From NCBI GenBank assembly GCA_963718605.1, contig OY970363.1, forward strand, positions 930,001 to 994,000: a DNA stretch of 64,000 nucleotides, given 5' to 3'. Under the pieces are notes generated by a model, which worked only from the letters and a program-made list of their open reading frames with translations, ran no database searches and was not told the origin of the DNA. This document shows, one piece after another, positions 25,116 to 33,067 of the stretch. The stretch is from JACCXE01 sp963718605 (GTDB lineage: Bacteria; Actinomycetota; Acidimicrobiia; Acidimicrobiales; JACCXE01). Position 1 is the first letter of the stretch. The number at the start of each line of letters is the position of its first letter. The position numbers and the translations under genes were made by a program.

Positions 25116-25921
25116 TCGACTTGTCGGATAATCACGCTGTCGCCCGGGCGGAGGCGAAGCGACTCGGCGGCCGAGGAGCGGTCGGCCGCCAGACTTACGA
25201 GCCCGTAGGCGTCGATCACGATGCCAACATCACCGGGCGTGACCGCGGCGTACGCGGCGGCGCGCCGGACAACGCGGGTCTTGTCCTGAAAGGCGAGTTG
25301 GACCGGGTCGCCGTATTGCTCGAGTTCCTCGGCATCGACATTGAGCTGGATGTTGCCGTACTTGTCGACCCAGAGGACTTCGGCGACGAGAGCGCCGTCT
25401 TCCTCGCGTGAGATCGGCAGTAGACCCGGCAGCAGGCTGACCGGGTCGACACGCTCGCCGAGTTCGGCCAAGTCGACGCCGTTGCACAGATGACCGGCGA
25501 CGGATCCGAAGATGTCGCGTCCCGCGAACGTGGCGCCCGCCGCGTCGAGATGGAACGCAGTGTTGGTGAGTTCGACGCAGCGCTCCGCGCCGCCGGTCAA
25601 CGCGACCGCTGCGGCCATCAGTCCGTTGTCGGGGCCGACAAACACCCCTTCACCCCCAGCCGCTTCGATTGCAACCGCGCGCCGATCCGTGCCGACACCC
25701 GGGTCGACAATCGCGAGCACCACACCGGACGCGACGTACGGCACCGCGCGCGCGAGCGCCAGCGAACCGGCCCGCGTGTCGTGCGCCGGGATCTCATGCG
25801 TTAGGTCGATCACCATCGCGTGCGGGGCGAGGCCGCGGATCACGGACTTCACCACCCCGACGAACTCGTCTTGGTGGCCGAAGTCGCTGAGGAACGAGAC
25901 AGTCTCGTACTGACGGCCCAC
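25112..25921 (-). CDS. SAM hydroxide adenosyltransferase (DUF62)
   Basis: A 269-residue DUF62 protein, known to hydrolyse S-adenosylmethionine to adenosine and methionine. Signatures are LSDFGHQDEFVGVVK at the N-terminus, VVLAIVDPGVGTDRRAV, FVGPDNGLM and TFAGRDIFGSVAGHL, with the C-terminal barrel containing DKYGNIQLN. The GTG start overlaps the proC stop by one base (TAGTG). Confidence 0.93.
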   Translation of the reverse strand: MGRQYETVSFLSDFGHQDEFVGVVKSVIRGLAPHAMVIDLTHEIPAHDTRAGSLALARAVPYVASGVVLAIVDPGVGTDRRAVAIEAAGGEGVFVGPDNGLMAAAVALTGGAERCVELTNTAFHLDAAGATFAGRDIFGSVAGHLCNGVDLAELGERVDPVSLLPGLLPISREEDGALVAEVLWVDKYGNIQLNVDAEELEQYGDPVQLAFQDKTRVVRRAAAYAAVTPGDVGIVIDAYGLVSLAADRSSAAESLRLRPGDSVIIRQVD

Positions 25922-26709
25922 TACGCCTGGCCCAATTCTTTTGACCGCGCGGTGGCACGAGCGATCGCGGCGGCGAACGCGTCGCGCACGCCTCGCTCGT
26001 CGAGCACGGCCAAGCCCGCAACGGTGGTGCCGTTCGGCGACGACACGGCGGCGCGCAACGCCTCGGGCGCCTCACCGGTCTCAGCGAGCATGCGACCGGC
26101 GCCCATAATCGTTTGGATCGCCAACTTCATCGCGATGTCGTGCGGCAGCCCCACCGCATCGCCGGCCGCGATCATCGCTTCGGCAACGAGGAACACGTAG
26201 GCGGGTCCTGAGCCCGACAGGCCTGTGACCGCGTCGAGTTGCTCCTCGGGCACGCGCACCACGATGCCGACGGCCGACAGGATGGACTCGGCCCACGCGA
26301 CGTCGTCATCGGTGGCGGCGGTTCCGCCCGCGATCGCGGAGGCGCCCGCGCCAACCAGCGCGGGAGTGTTCGGCATGGCGCGCACAACCGGCGTGCCTGC
26401 GGGCATCGCCGCCTCGATCGTCGCGGTCGGTACCCCAGCCGCTATGGACAACACCCGTCCACACCCGGCCGCGGCCAGCGCCGCGCTCGCTTCGGCAACG
26501 TACGCAGGCTTCACCGCCACGATCGCGCCGTCCGCCGCGACGGGTGTGTCGGCGACGTGGAGGCCCGGGTACTTGGCCGCGAGTTCGGCGCGACGTTCGG
26601 CCACGGGTTCCGAGACCGCCATTTCGCTCGCCGTCGCCCACCCCGCCGCGAGCAGTCCCGCGAGCAACGCCTCACCCATCTTGCCGCCACCCGCAATCAC
26701 CAGCTTCAT
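25921..26709 (-). CDS. proC: Pyrroline-5-carboxylate reductase
   Basis: Last step of proline synthesis, NAD(P)H-dependent, 262 residues. The N-terminal Rossmann motif is IAGGGKMGEALLAG, with MPNTPALVGAGASA in the middle and the active-site signature VTGLSGSGPAYVFL followed by the C-terminal helix bundle. The ATG at 26709 gives the canonical MKLVIAGGG start; the longer frame runs into the M23 gene. It sits 13 bases after the M23 peptidase stop. Confidence 0.95.
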   Translation of the reverse strand: MKLVIAGGGKMGEALLAGLLAAGWATASEMAVSEPVAERRAELAAKYPGLHVADTPVAADGAIVAVKPAYVAEASAALAAAGCGRVLSIAAGVPTATIEAAMPAGTPVVRAMPNTPALVGAGASAIAGGTAATDDDVAWAESILSAVGIVVRVPEEQLDAVTGLSGSGPAYVFLVAEAMIAAGDAVGLPHDIAMKLAIQTIMGAGRMLAETGEAPEALRAAVSSPNGTTVAGLAVLDERGVRDAFAAAIARATARSKELGQA

Positions 26710-26722
26710 AACGAAACCGTCC

Positions 26723-27808
26723 TTACGGCAGGTAGCGGCGAGGGTTCTGGGGACGCCCGTTGATGCGGGTTTCAAAGTGACAGTGGTTGCCGGTGGAGTG
26801 TCCGGTCGATCCGACGTAGCCGATCACTTGGCCCTGCGCGACTCGCTGTCCGCGGCGCGACCCCAGTCGGCTTTGATGGCCGTACAGCGTGCTGAGGCCA
26901 CCGCCGTGGTCGATGATCACCACGTTGCCGTAGCCACTCATCTGGCCGGCGAACACGACGGTGCCCGCCTTCGCGGCATGGATCGGAGTGCCCTTCGGCG
27001 CCGCGATGTCGATGCCCGCGTGGAGACGACCCCAGCGGTACCCGAAGCCCGACGTGAGCCGACCGCGCAGCGGCCACACCAGGCCTGAGCCCGACACCTT
27101 GCCGGTGCCGGTCGAGCCACGGAGGATGCCGCGCACATTCGCGTCGGACCCTGCGAGAGCGGCCGCTTCGTTCTGCACTTCTTGGATGCGCTTTTCCAGC
27201 GCTGCGCTCAGGCGACCCTTGGCGGCCTTGTCCTTCAGCAGTTGGCGCAGCTGCGCTTCGAGCGACGCTTGGCGCGCGGCCGCGATCTGCCGCGCGCGTT
27301 CGGCGGCGGCTTTCTGGCGCAGCAGGTCTTCCCGCGTGGCGTGCAACTGATCGAGCACGTCGTTGTCCGAAGCCGTGACCGAGTCGAGCAGCGCCTTACG
27401 ACGGCTCGCGGCGTTGACGTCCTCGCTGTTCATCTGGTTGAGGACGAACTTCTGCGGCCGCTTGTATTCCTCGATCGCGCGCGTGACCAACGAACCGCGC
27501 ACCCGGGTCATGGCGGTCTCGGCCAGGCTCAATCGGCTCTGCGCCTGGTTGGCCGCGGCTTGCGCGGCCTTCACCGACTGACGCCCGTTCTGGGTCGCCG
27601 AGTCAGCCTGGGCTACCTGCTGGTCGAGTGTCTTCACTGCGGCCAGCAGCTGCGTATCGCTGGCCTGCAACGCCTTGAGTTCGCGCGCCTTCTGGACTTG
27701 TTGCGCCCGCTTCGACGCCGTTGCGGCGCTCGCGTCGGGCGCAAGGATGCCCACAAACAACGCAGCAACCACTGCAAATACGGACAGGCGGAGTCGGGTG
27801 GCAGTCAT
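26723..27808 (-). CDS. Secreted M23 peptidase with coiled-coil domain (EnvC/NlpD-like)
   Basis: Cell-wall hydrolase or hydrolase activator of 361 residues. A signal peptide (LSVFAVVAALFVGILA, cleavage near ASA) is followed by a ~200-residue Ala/Gln-rich coiled coil and a C-terminal LytM domain. The zinc ligands are present: HAGID gives HxxxD, and NHCHFE gives HxH, so catalysis is possible. The ATG at 27808 is chosen over the TTG at 27829 because GGGGGAG lies 11 bases before it. The unusually structured leader upstream may regulate it. Confidence 0.92.
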   Translation of the reverse strand: MTATRLRLSVFAVVAALFVGILAPDASAATASKRAQQVQKARELKALQASDTQLLAAVKTLDQQVAQADSATQNGRQSVKAAQAAANQAQSRLSLAETAMTRVRGSLVTRAIEEYKRPQKFVLNQMNSEDVNAASRRKALLDSVTASDNDVLDQLHATREDLLRQKAAAERARQIAAARQASLEAQLRQLLKDKAAKGRLSAALEKRIQEVQNEAAALAGSDANVRGILRGSTGTGKVSGSGLVWPLRGRLTSGFGYRWGRLHAGIDIAAPKGTPIHAAKAGTVVFAGQMSGYGNVVIIDHGGGLSTLYGHQSRLGSRRGQRVAQGQVIGYVGSTGHSTGNHCHFETRINGRPQNPRRYLP

Positions 27809-27964
27809 ACGGATGGCTCGCTCCCCCAAGCGAGTGCGGAAAGCCTAGACGGACTACCCCGAAAGGAAACCACCGCCGGTAGCCGCGGACGGCCGCCGTG
27901 GGGCGAGCGAAGCGAGGGGCCCCACGTTGCGGAGGAGGGCGGGCCTGCGGGGTGCCCGCCCGGG

Positions 27965-28041
27965 AAAAAAGAGCTACGGGCCCGGTAAAGCGAAAGCCAG
28001 TCGCACTTCCCCGAACGACTGACCCCGCCCACCGGGCCCGT
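27965..28041 (-). terminator. Large nested hairpin followed by a U-run
   Basis: On the minus strand an 11-base perfect stem (ACGGGCCCGGT at 28041-28031, ACCGGGCCCGT at 27986-27976) encloses a second stem CAGTCG/CGACTG, and six T follow after TAGCTC. It can be an intrinsic terminator after the YbjN gene or part of a regulated leader of the M23 gene. The rest of 27809-28101 is very GC-rich with two further strong hairpins and no convincing gene. Confidence 0.65.
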
Positions 28042-28101
28042 TGCAGGGGCCTGACAGTAGACGTGGGCCCCCTCAGCGGGCAAGAGGACAGTTGGGCGTT
28101 T

Positions 28102-28584
28102 TTACCCTTGGAAGCGGCTGGCGTACCCAATTCGCATCGCCGGGCGGAAGTACGCCTCGCTGTACGCGTAGGCCGAGCCGAGTAGCCGGTCCATCTCGTC
28201 CTCCGTCACATGGTGGACCGAAATAGCGCCCATTAGGTACACCGCCTCCTCCTGTCCCACTGCGAACCGCAGGCCCGCAAGGCGCGCGTTGAGCCGCAAG
28301 AGATAGGTGAACAGGTCCTGGATGTTCTCTTCCGGCCCGGGCATGAAGTACGCCTCGACGGACAGGCTGCGCTGCCGCAACGCGAACCACACCGAGATGT
28401 ATTGCTTCTCCTCACCGGTCAGGCGCACGAGCCACCGGCGCACCCCGTTGTCGTTCTCGCGCTCGATGCCGAGGACCGAAGGGTTTTCTTCTAGCTGTGC
28501 GTCCGCCCACGCGTCGACGAGCGCGGCGATGCGATCGAGTGTCGCCGAGTCCGCGGCATCGCCGACGTCACCCTCTATTGGCAC
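28102..28584 (-). CDS. YbjN-domain protein
   Basis: A 160-residue cytoplasmic protein of the YbjN family (type III secretion chaperone-like fold), with VSVEAYFMPGPEENIQDLF-type core sequence and GLRFAVGQEEAVYLMG. The GTG at 28584 overlaps the mshA end by ten bases and is preferred over an upstream start that adds a shadow peptide. YbjN genes sit next to mshA in mycobacteria too, so the pairing is conserved, but the biochemical role is unknown. Confidence 0.85.
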   Translation of the reverse strand: MPIEGDVGDAADSATLDRIAALVDAWADAQLEENPSVLGIERENDNGVRRWLVRLTGEEKQYISVWFALRQRSLSVEAYFMPGPEENIQDLFTYLLRLNARLAGLRFAVGQEEAVYLMGAISVHHVTEDEMDRLLGSAYAYSEAYFRPAMRIGYASRFQG

Positions 28585-29789
28585 GTGGTGAGCGTACGAG
28601 CAGTGAGGTCGGAGTAGAGCCGGCGCAAGCGCGCCGCCGAGATCGACCACTGGTACTTGCGGGCCTGCGCGGCGCCCGCTGCACCCATCGCCTCGGCCAG
28701 CGCGCTGTTGCCGAGAATCTCACCGGCGAACGCGGCGAACACCGTTGGGTCGCGACCTTCGACGAGGAAGCCCGTACGCCCGTGATCGACCAGCGTGCGC
28801 AGCCCGCCGACGGCCGCGGCCACAACCGGGGTGCCACATGCTGCCGCCTCGAGGGCGACGAGCCCGAAGGACTCGGACCGCGACGGCACCAGCACCACGT
28901 TCGAGGCGCGGTAATACGTCGACAACAACTCGTGGGGTTGCGGCTCGCGCCACACGATGCGGTCGGCCACGCCGAGGTCGGCCGCGAGCTTTTCGACCCG
29001 CGCGTGCTCGGCTTCGCCCTCGGGGCCACTCGGGCCCCCGACGACAACGAGCAACGCGTCGATGTCTTCGAGTTGTGCGAACGCGGCGATCGCGACGTCA
29101 AGCCCCTTGAGCGCTTGGATGCGGCCGACGAATAGCAAGATCTGCGGGTCCTCCGGCAGGCCGATCGCGCGCCGCGCTTGCGCGCGATTGCCGGGCGCGA
29201 AGAACGCGTGGTCGACCGCGGGCGCCACGATCTCGATCCGCTCGGGGTCCACGCCGTAGAGCTGGCGGAGCTGGGCGGCCTCGACGCTGCACGACGCGAG
29301 CACGGCGTCCGAACACGCCATCACTTCATGCTCGGCCTTCACGCGCTCGTCGGGTTCGTCGTCACCGGCGTCGGCCTTCACGCGCGCGAGCGTGTGGAAC
29401 GTCGAGACCAGCGGCAAGTCGAGCGCGTGCTTGATCGCGTGCCCGGACACGCCGCTCAGCCAGTAGTTCGCGTGCAGCGCGTCGGCGGGCGTATCGCGCA
29501 GGCGGGCCAACACGCCGTCCGTGAACTCATCAACCAACCCGGGCAGCGCATGCCGGTCCACCACGGACGCTGGGCCCGCGGGCACGTGATGTACGCGGAA
29601 GCCGGGCTCAACGCGCACGATCGGATCCAGACCAGGACGGTCGGCACGGGTGTAGACGTCGCACTCGACGCCGGCGCGCGCGAGCGCGGACGACAGCTCT
29701 CGCACGTACACGTTCATCCCGCCAGCGTCGCCGTTGCCTGGTTGCGCGAGCGGGGAAGTGTGAAGCGAAAGGACAGCTAGTGAGCGCAC
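28575..29789 (-). CDS. mshA: D-inositol-3-phosphate glycosyltransferase
   Basis: First step of mycothiol synthesis: transfers GlcNAc from UDP-GlcNAc to inositol-3-phosphate. The 404-residue GT4 protein has the diagnostic N-terminus SLHTSPLAQPGNGDAGGMNVYV, the middle NYWLSGVSGH, LFVGRIQALKGLD, and the C-terminal ESFGLVALEAAACGTPVVA donor site. The start at GTG 29789 gives the expected N-terminus. Its presence marks the organism as an actinobacterium using mycothiol. Confidence 0.95.
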   Translation of the reverse strand: MRSLAVLSLHTSPLAQPGNGDAGGMNVYVRELSSALARAGVECDVYTRADRPGLDPIVRVEPGFRVHHVPAGPASVVDRHALPGLVDEFTDGVLARLRDTPADALHANYWLSGVSGHAIKHALDLPLVSTFHTLARVKADAGDDEPDERVKAEHEVMACSDAVLASCSVEAAQLRQLYGVDPERIEIVAPAVDHAFFAPGNRAQARRAIGLPEDPQILLFVGRIQALKGLDVAIAAFAQLEDIDALLVVVGGPSGPEGEAEHARVEKLAADLGVADRIVWREPQPHELLSTYYRASNVVLVPSRSESFGLVALEAAACGTPVVAAAVGGLRTLVDHGRTGFLVEGRDPTVFAAFAGEILGNSALAEAMGAAGAAQARKYQWSISAARLRRLYSDLTARTLTTCQ

Positions 29790-29803
29790 AACGGGGTTAA
29801 ACC

Positions 29804-30206
29804 CTACTCGGACGCTGGTGATTCCCCCGGGGGGTCGACCGGGGGCGACACCGCTCTGTCCTCGTTCTCGTGACGGAACGACAAGTAGATGCGCACCAGC
29901 GTCTGCTTCTGCTCTTCGTTCATGAACTGGTCACGCAGGATCTCGGCCGCGAGGTCGTCCGCGGGGTCACGCTCTTCCAGGATGCCAGCGCGCACATACA
30001 GCGTCTCGGCCTGGATCCGCAGCGCCTTCGCGATTTGGCGCAGGATTTCAGCCGACGGTTTCCGTAAGCCCGCGCTCGATCTGACTCAGATACGGATTCG
30101 AGATGCCGGCGAGCTCAGACATGCGTCGCAGCGACAGGCGAGCGGTGCCGCGCTGTTGGCGAATGAACTCGCCCAAGTCGCGCCATCTGTCCGCTTGATC
30201 GTCCAC
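29804..30206 (-). pseudogene. XRE-family regulator gene interrupted by a one-base frameshift
   Basis: From the GTG at 30206 the frame encodes a helix-turn-helix ending YLSQIERGL. One extra base at about 30065 then puts a TGA shortly after. Removing it restores RKPSAEILRQIAKALRI and a C-terminal part of 80 residues reaching the TAG at 29804. Total length would be about 133 residues. The family signature spans the break, so this was one gene. Sequencing error and true inactivation both fit. It is divergent from the PuuD-like gene and just upstream of mshA. Confidence 0.85.
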
Positions 30207-30213
30207 TTGACCC

Positions 30214-30219
30214 AAGGTA
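30214..30219 (-). promoter_or_regulatory. -10 element for leaderless XRE gene
   Basis: TACCTT on the minus strand lies seven bases before the GTG at 30206. Further upstream the palindrome-like ACCTT-TCGC-AAGGT (plus strand, about 30236-30249) lies between the divergent genes and could be the regulator's own site. Confidence 0.45.
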
Positions 30220-30270
30220 GTCCGGTGTTAGCTTCACCTTTCGCAAGGTCAATCAGGAGGTTGCGAACGA

Positions 30271-31008
30271 ATGGTCGCTCTGGAACTTTTCACGCGCGAT
30301 GGCGGCATTTTTCTATCTCGCTACGCGCATTACCTAGCCGGCATCACGTGGATCGGGTTGCTCTACTACTTCAACTTTGTGCAGACGCCCGCCTTCGCCA
30401 CCTTTGACGCGCCGGCGCGCACCGAGGCCATCTCGAAGCTCGTACCGCGGGCTCTCTGGTGGTTCCGTTGGGCGGCAGTGTTCACGGTGTTGTCGGGCTT
30501 CTTCATCCTTGGATTCCAGAAGCAGTTCGACGGCGATTACATGAAGACCCCGGCCGGCATCTCGATCTCGACCGGCGCGCTGCTCGGCCTGATCATGCTC
30601 GGCAACGTCTGGGGCGTCATCTGGCGCAACCAGAAGACGGTGATCAAGTCGGCCCAAGGCGTGATGGAAGGTCAGCCCGCATTGGCCGAAGCGGCCGATG
30701 CTGGCCGCCGCGCCGCGCTGGCGTCGCGCACGAACACCGTGTTCAGCATCCCGCTGTTGTTCTTCATGGCCTTCACGGGCCACCTGGCGTTCAACTACAA
30801 CCGCCTGCCCGAAGGATCCGACCGCCTCCTCTACTGGATCCCGGTCCTGGTGTTGATCCTGCTCGCCGAACTCAACGCGCTTGGCGTGATCGGTGGGTTC
30901 AGTCCCGGGCCGACGAAGAAGTACCTCGAAACGCACAAGGCCGCGATCATCACGGGCTTCGTGCTCGCAGCGGCGTTCTACCTGTGGTTCGAGGTCGCCT
31001 TCAGCTAG
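30271..31008 (+). CDS. PuuD-like urate hydroxylase membrane-domain protein
   Basis: A 245-residue polytopic membrane protein matching the membrane domain of PuuD-type urate hydroxylases (YAHYLAGITWIGLLYYFNFVQTP, GHLAFNYN). It has about seven helices with His residues in the first and fifth. There is no C-terminal cytochrome c domain, and no other purine-catabolism genes are nearby, so urate oxidation is not assured. The ATG at 30271 follows a consensus AGGAGG. Confidence 0.75.
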   Translation: MVALELFTRDGGIFLSRYAHYLAGITWIGLLYYFNFVQTPAFATFDAPARTEAISKLVPRALWWFRWAAVFTVLSGFFILGFQKQFDGDYMKTPAGISISTGALLGLIMLGNVWGVIWRNQKTVIKSAQGVMEGQPALAEAADAGRRAALASRTNTVFSIPLLFFMAFTGHLAFNYNRLPEGSDRLLYWIPVLVLILLAELNALGVIGGFSPGPTKKYLETHKAAIITGFVLAAAFYLWFEVAFS

Positions 31009-31490
31009 AGGCGTATCAACGCGAGCAGGACGAGCAACGCCGGGCCTGCCGCGATGAAGGTGGATAGACGACGGACAGCGGGCGCCTCTCGGGCGCCCGC
31101 TTCCTCGTCCTCGGCCAGTGGCGGCATCAAGTAGCGCACGAGCGCGGGACCGGCGGGTCCGGCGATGCAGATGGTCACCGTGAGCAGCCCGGTCGTCACG
31201 AGCGTGAAGGGCGGATCGGCCAAGGCGGCAACCGCCAGCGATCCGGCCACGACCGTCGCGACACCGGCGGCGGGGCCCTCCCAGTGGTTGTCGGCGCCGG
31301 TCCCCACGACGTATGCCGCGGCGTCGTAACCCGCGATGAGACCGAGGATGGACAACACCTCGGCCAGGCCGCCCGTCCGGGCCAGGATCGGCGCGGCGAC
31401 CCCGATCGACAGGAACCACGTTACGACGGCGACGCGGTACGCGGACTCTTGACGCGCGAGCGACGCGAACGCGAGCAAACCGGTGGCCAC
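31005..31490 (-). CDS. Integral membrane protein with a CdsA-like motif
   Basis: At least 161 residues and four or five hydrophobic segments. The stretch YDAAAYVVGTGADNHWEGPAAG resembles the D-x-x-AY-x-G...WEG core of phosphatidate cytidylyltransferases, but the family assignment is tentative. The first usable start is GTG 31490, yet the same frame continues upstream with a good transmembrane segment (AAWSITAFAAAIVGTWWLTG) back to about 31586 without any ATG, GTG or TTG. The real protein is probably longer, or an indel hides the start. Confidence 0.6.
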   Translation of the reverse strand: MATGLLAFASLARQESAYRVAVVTWFLSIGVAAPILARTGGLAEVLSILGLIAGYDAAAYVVGTGADNHWEGPAAGVATVVAGSLAVAALADPPFTLVTTGLLTVTICIAGPAGPALVRYLMPPLAEDEEAGAREAPAVRRLSTFIAAGPALLVLLALIRL

Positions 31491-31582
31491 GAGCCATCCC
31501 GTTAGCCACCACGTGCCGACAATCGCTGCGGCGAACGCTGTAATCGACCAGGCCGCCCCGAGACGGCCCCGCGGGAGCCTGG

Positions 31583-32422
31583 CTATTCCTGCACCTCGGC
31601 GAGCCCGTTGCTGATCACCAGGTCGCCGTTGCTGTGCGCCTCGAACGGGAAGACACCGGCCGGGGCGCCGCGGTACACCGTGGTCACCACATCGTTGCCC
31701 GGGAACACGTTCTTGGCGAAGCGCACCGCGAGTCGCTTCAGGCGCGCCGGGTCGGAGTCAGCGGCGAGGCGCAGCGCCGCTTGGCTCGTCATCGCCATCG
31801 TGCACAGGCCGTGGGCGATGATGCCCGGCAAGCCGACTTGCTTGGCGAACGCGTCGTCGACGTGGATCGGCATGTTGTCGCCCGACGCCTCCTTGTAGCG
31901 AAACGTCTGGTCGTCGTCGACGTGCACCGAGAACTCGCCGACCGGATTGGAGCGGGCCCCGTCATCGAAGGTGTGGTCGGGCTTGTCGGGGCCCGCGCTC
32001 TCGCCGTCGGCCATGCCGCGAATGAACATGGTGATGTATTGCTCGACGATCGGATCGCCTGTCGCGTCGTCCACGCTCCGGGTGCGGATTGTGAAACGTG
32101 TGCCGCTGCTGGCGACGCGCACGGAGTACGCCTCCGCCGACGTGCGCAGCTGGGTGCCCGGGACGAGGGGCTTCGAGAAGTGCATGTCCTGCTCGCCGTG
32201 CACGATCATCATCAAGGCTTCCGGCGGCACGACGTCGGTCACCGCGACGAACATGGCCGCCCACGCCGGCACCACCGCGAACACCGGCGGCGCATACTTG
32301 CCCGACGTATACGCGGGGTTGTCGTCGTTGGTCGCCGCGGCGTACGCCTTGGCGCGGTCCCCGTCGATGATCTCGGTGAGTTCGTCGTAAACCGTTCCCA
32401 GCTTTTCAATTGGTAGCGCCAT
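31583..32422 (-). CDS. MaoC-like double hot-dog enoyl-CoA hydratase
   Basis: A 279-residue protein with two hot-dog domains. The C-terminal half has the hydratase-2 signature ASGDNMPIHVDDAFAKQVGL followed by GIIAHGLCTMAM, with the catalytic Asp and His. The N-terminal half contains YAAATNDDNPAY, a weaker version. It is a likely (R)-specific enoyl-CoA hydratase in acyl-CoA metabolism. The ATG at 32422 lies seven bases after TAGTTT, so the mRNA is probably leaderless. Confidence 0.9.
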   Translation of the reverse strand: MALPIEKLGTVYDELTEIIDGDRAKAYAAATNDDNPAYTSGKYAPPVFAVVPAWAAMFVAVTDVVPPEALMMIVHGEQDMHFSKPLVPGTQLRTSAEAYSVRVASSGTRFTIRTRSVDDATGDPIVEQYITMFIRGMADGESAGPDKPDHTFDDGARSNPVGEFSVHVDDDQTFRYKEASGDNMPIHVDDAFAKQVGLPGIIAHGLCTMAMTSQAALRLAADSDPARLKRLAVRFAKNVFPGNDVVTTVYRGAPAGVFPFEAHSNGDLVISNGLAEVQE

Positions 32423-32429
32423 TCCGGGG

Positions 32430-32452
32430 AAACTAGTTCGTCCTCCTAGTCT
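32430..32452. promoter_or_regulatory. Back-to-back -10 elements of divergent leaderless genes
   Basis: On the minus strand TAGTTT (32435-32430) precedes the MaoC ATG by seven bases. On the plus strand TAGTCT (32447-32452) precedes the phosphatase GTG by six bases. The two hexamers are only 11 bases apart, so the polymerases would compete. Confidence 0.5.
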
Positions 32453-32458
32453 GAGGCC

Positions 32459-33067
32459 GTGGCGAAACGGCTGTTACTGGTACGGCACGGCGAGTCGATT
32501 TGGAACGCCGAGGGCCGGTGGCAGGGCAGCGCCGACCCGCCGTTGAGCGACGCCGGGCGGGCGCAGGCGGCCGCCCTGGCCGAATTCATCCGCGATGAGG
32601 GCGTCGACCTGATCGTCACCAGCGATCTCGACCGGGCGCATGAGACCGCGCGCATCGTCGGAGCGGCCCTGGGTGTGCCCGTGGCCGCGGTCGAGTCGGG
32701 CTTGCGTGAGCGCGACGTCGGCGAAATCAGCGGCCTGACGCGGGCGGAGATCGAGGAGAAGTTTCCCGGTCTGCTCGAGAAGTGGCGGACGGGTGAGCTC
32801 ACGAAAATGCCCGGCGGTGAGGACGACATCACGCCGCGCGTGTCGGCTGCGATCAACGCATTGGCCGCCGCGCCCAAGGGCACGGTCGTGCTCGTGGTGA
32901 CCCACGGCGGCGTGATCGGCGCGATCGACCGTTGGCTCGGCACCGAGTACCGCCGGGTCGGAAACGTGCAGGGCCGGTGGTTAACCGTCGACGACGACGG
33001 ACGGATCGCCTTCGAAACGCATTTCGGGGTAAGTGACCTCGACGACAGCACGCCCGTCGCCCTTTGA
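32459..33067 (+). CDS. Histidine phosphatase (phosphoglycerate-mutase-like)
   Basis: A 202-residue histidine phosphatase: LLLVRHGESIWNAEGRWQG carries the phosphorylated His, SDLDRAHETARI and LRERDVGEISGLT are typical of the broad-specificity PhoE/CobC group, and the second catalytic His is in VVTHGGVIG. The length fits phosphatases rather than the ~250-residue mutase Gpm. The last 87 bases overlap the converging hydrolase gene. Confidence 0.9.
   Translation: MAKRLLLVRHGESIWNAEGRWQGSADPPLSDAGRAQAAALAEFIRDEGVDLIVTSDLDRAHETARIVGAALGVPVAAVESGLRERDVGEISGLTRAEIEEKFPGLLEKWRTGELTKMPGGEDDITPRVSAAINALAAAPKGTVVLVVTHGGVIGAIDRWLGTEYRRVGNVQGRWLTVDDDGRIAFETHFGVSDLDDSTPVAL

Noticed and set aside
27840..28080. 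RNase P, SRP, tmRNA or cobalamin riboswitch in the GC-rich leader
   Set aside because: None of the conserved core sequences of these RNAs could be recognised on either strand.
27603..28130. Minus-strand frame across the leader of the M23 gene
   Set aside because: Composition is Arg/Pro/Gly-rich with no domain and it crosses strong hairpins; better explained as structured noncoding sequence.
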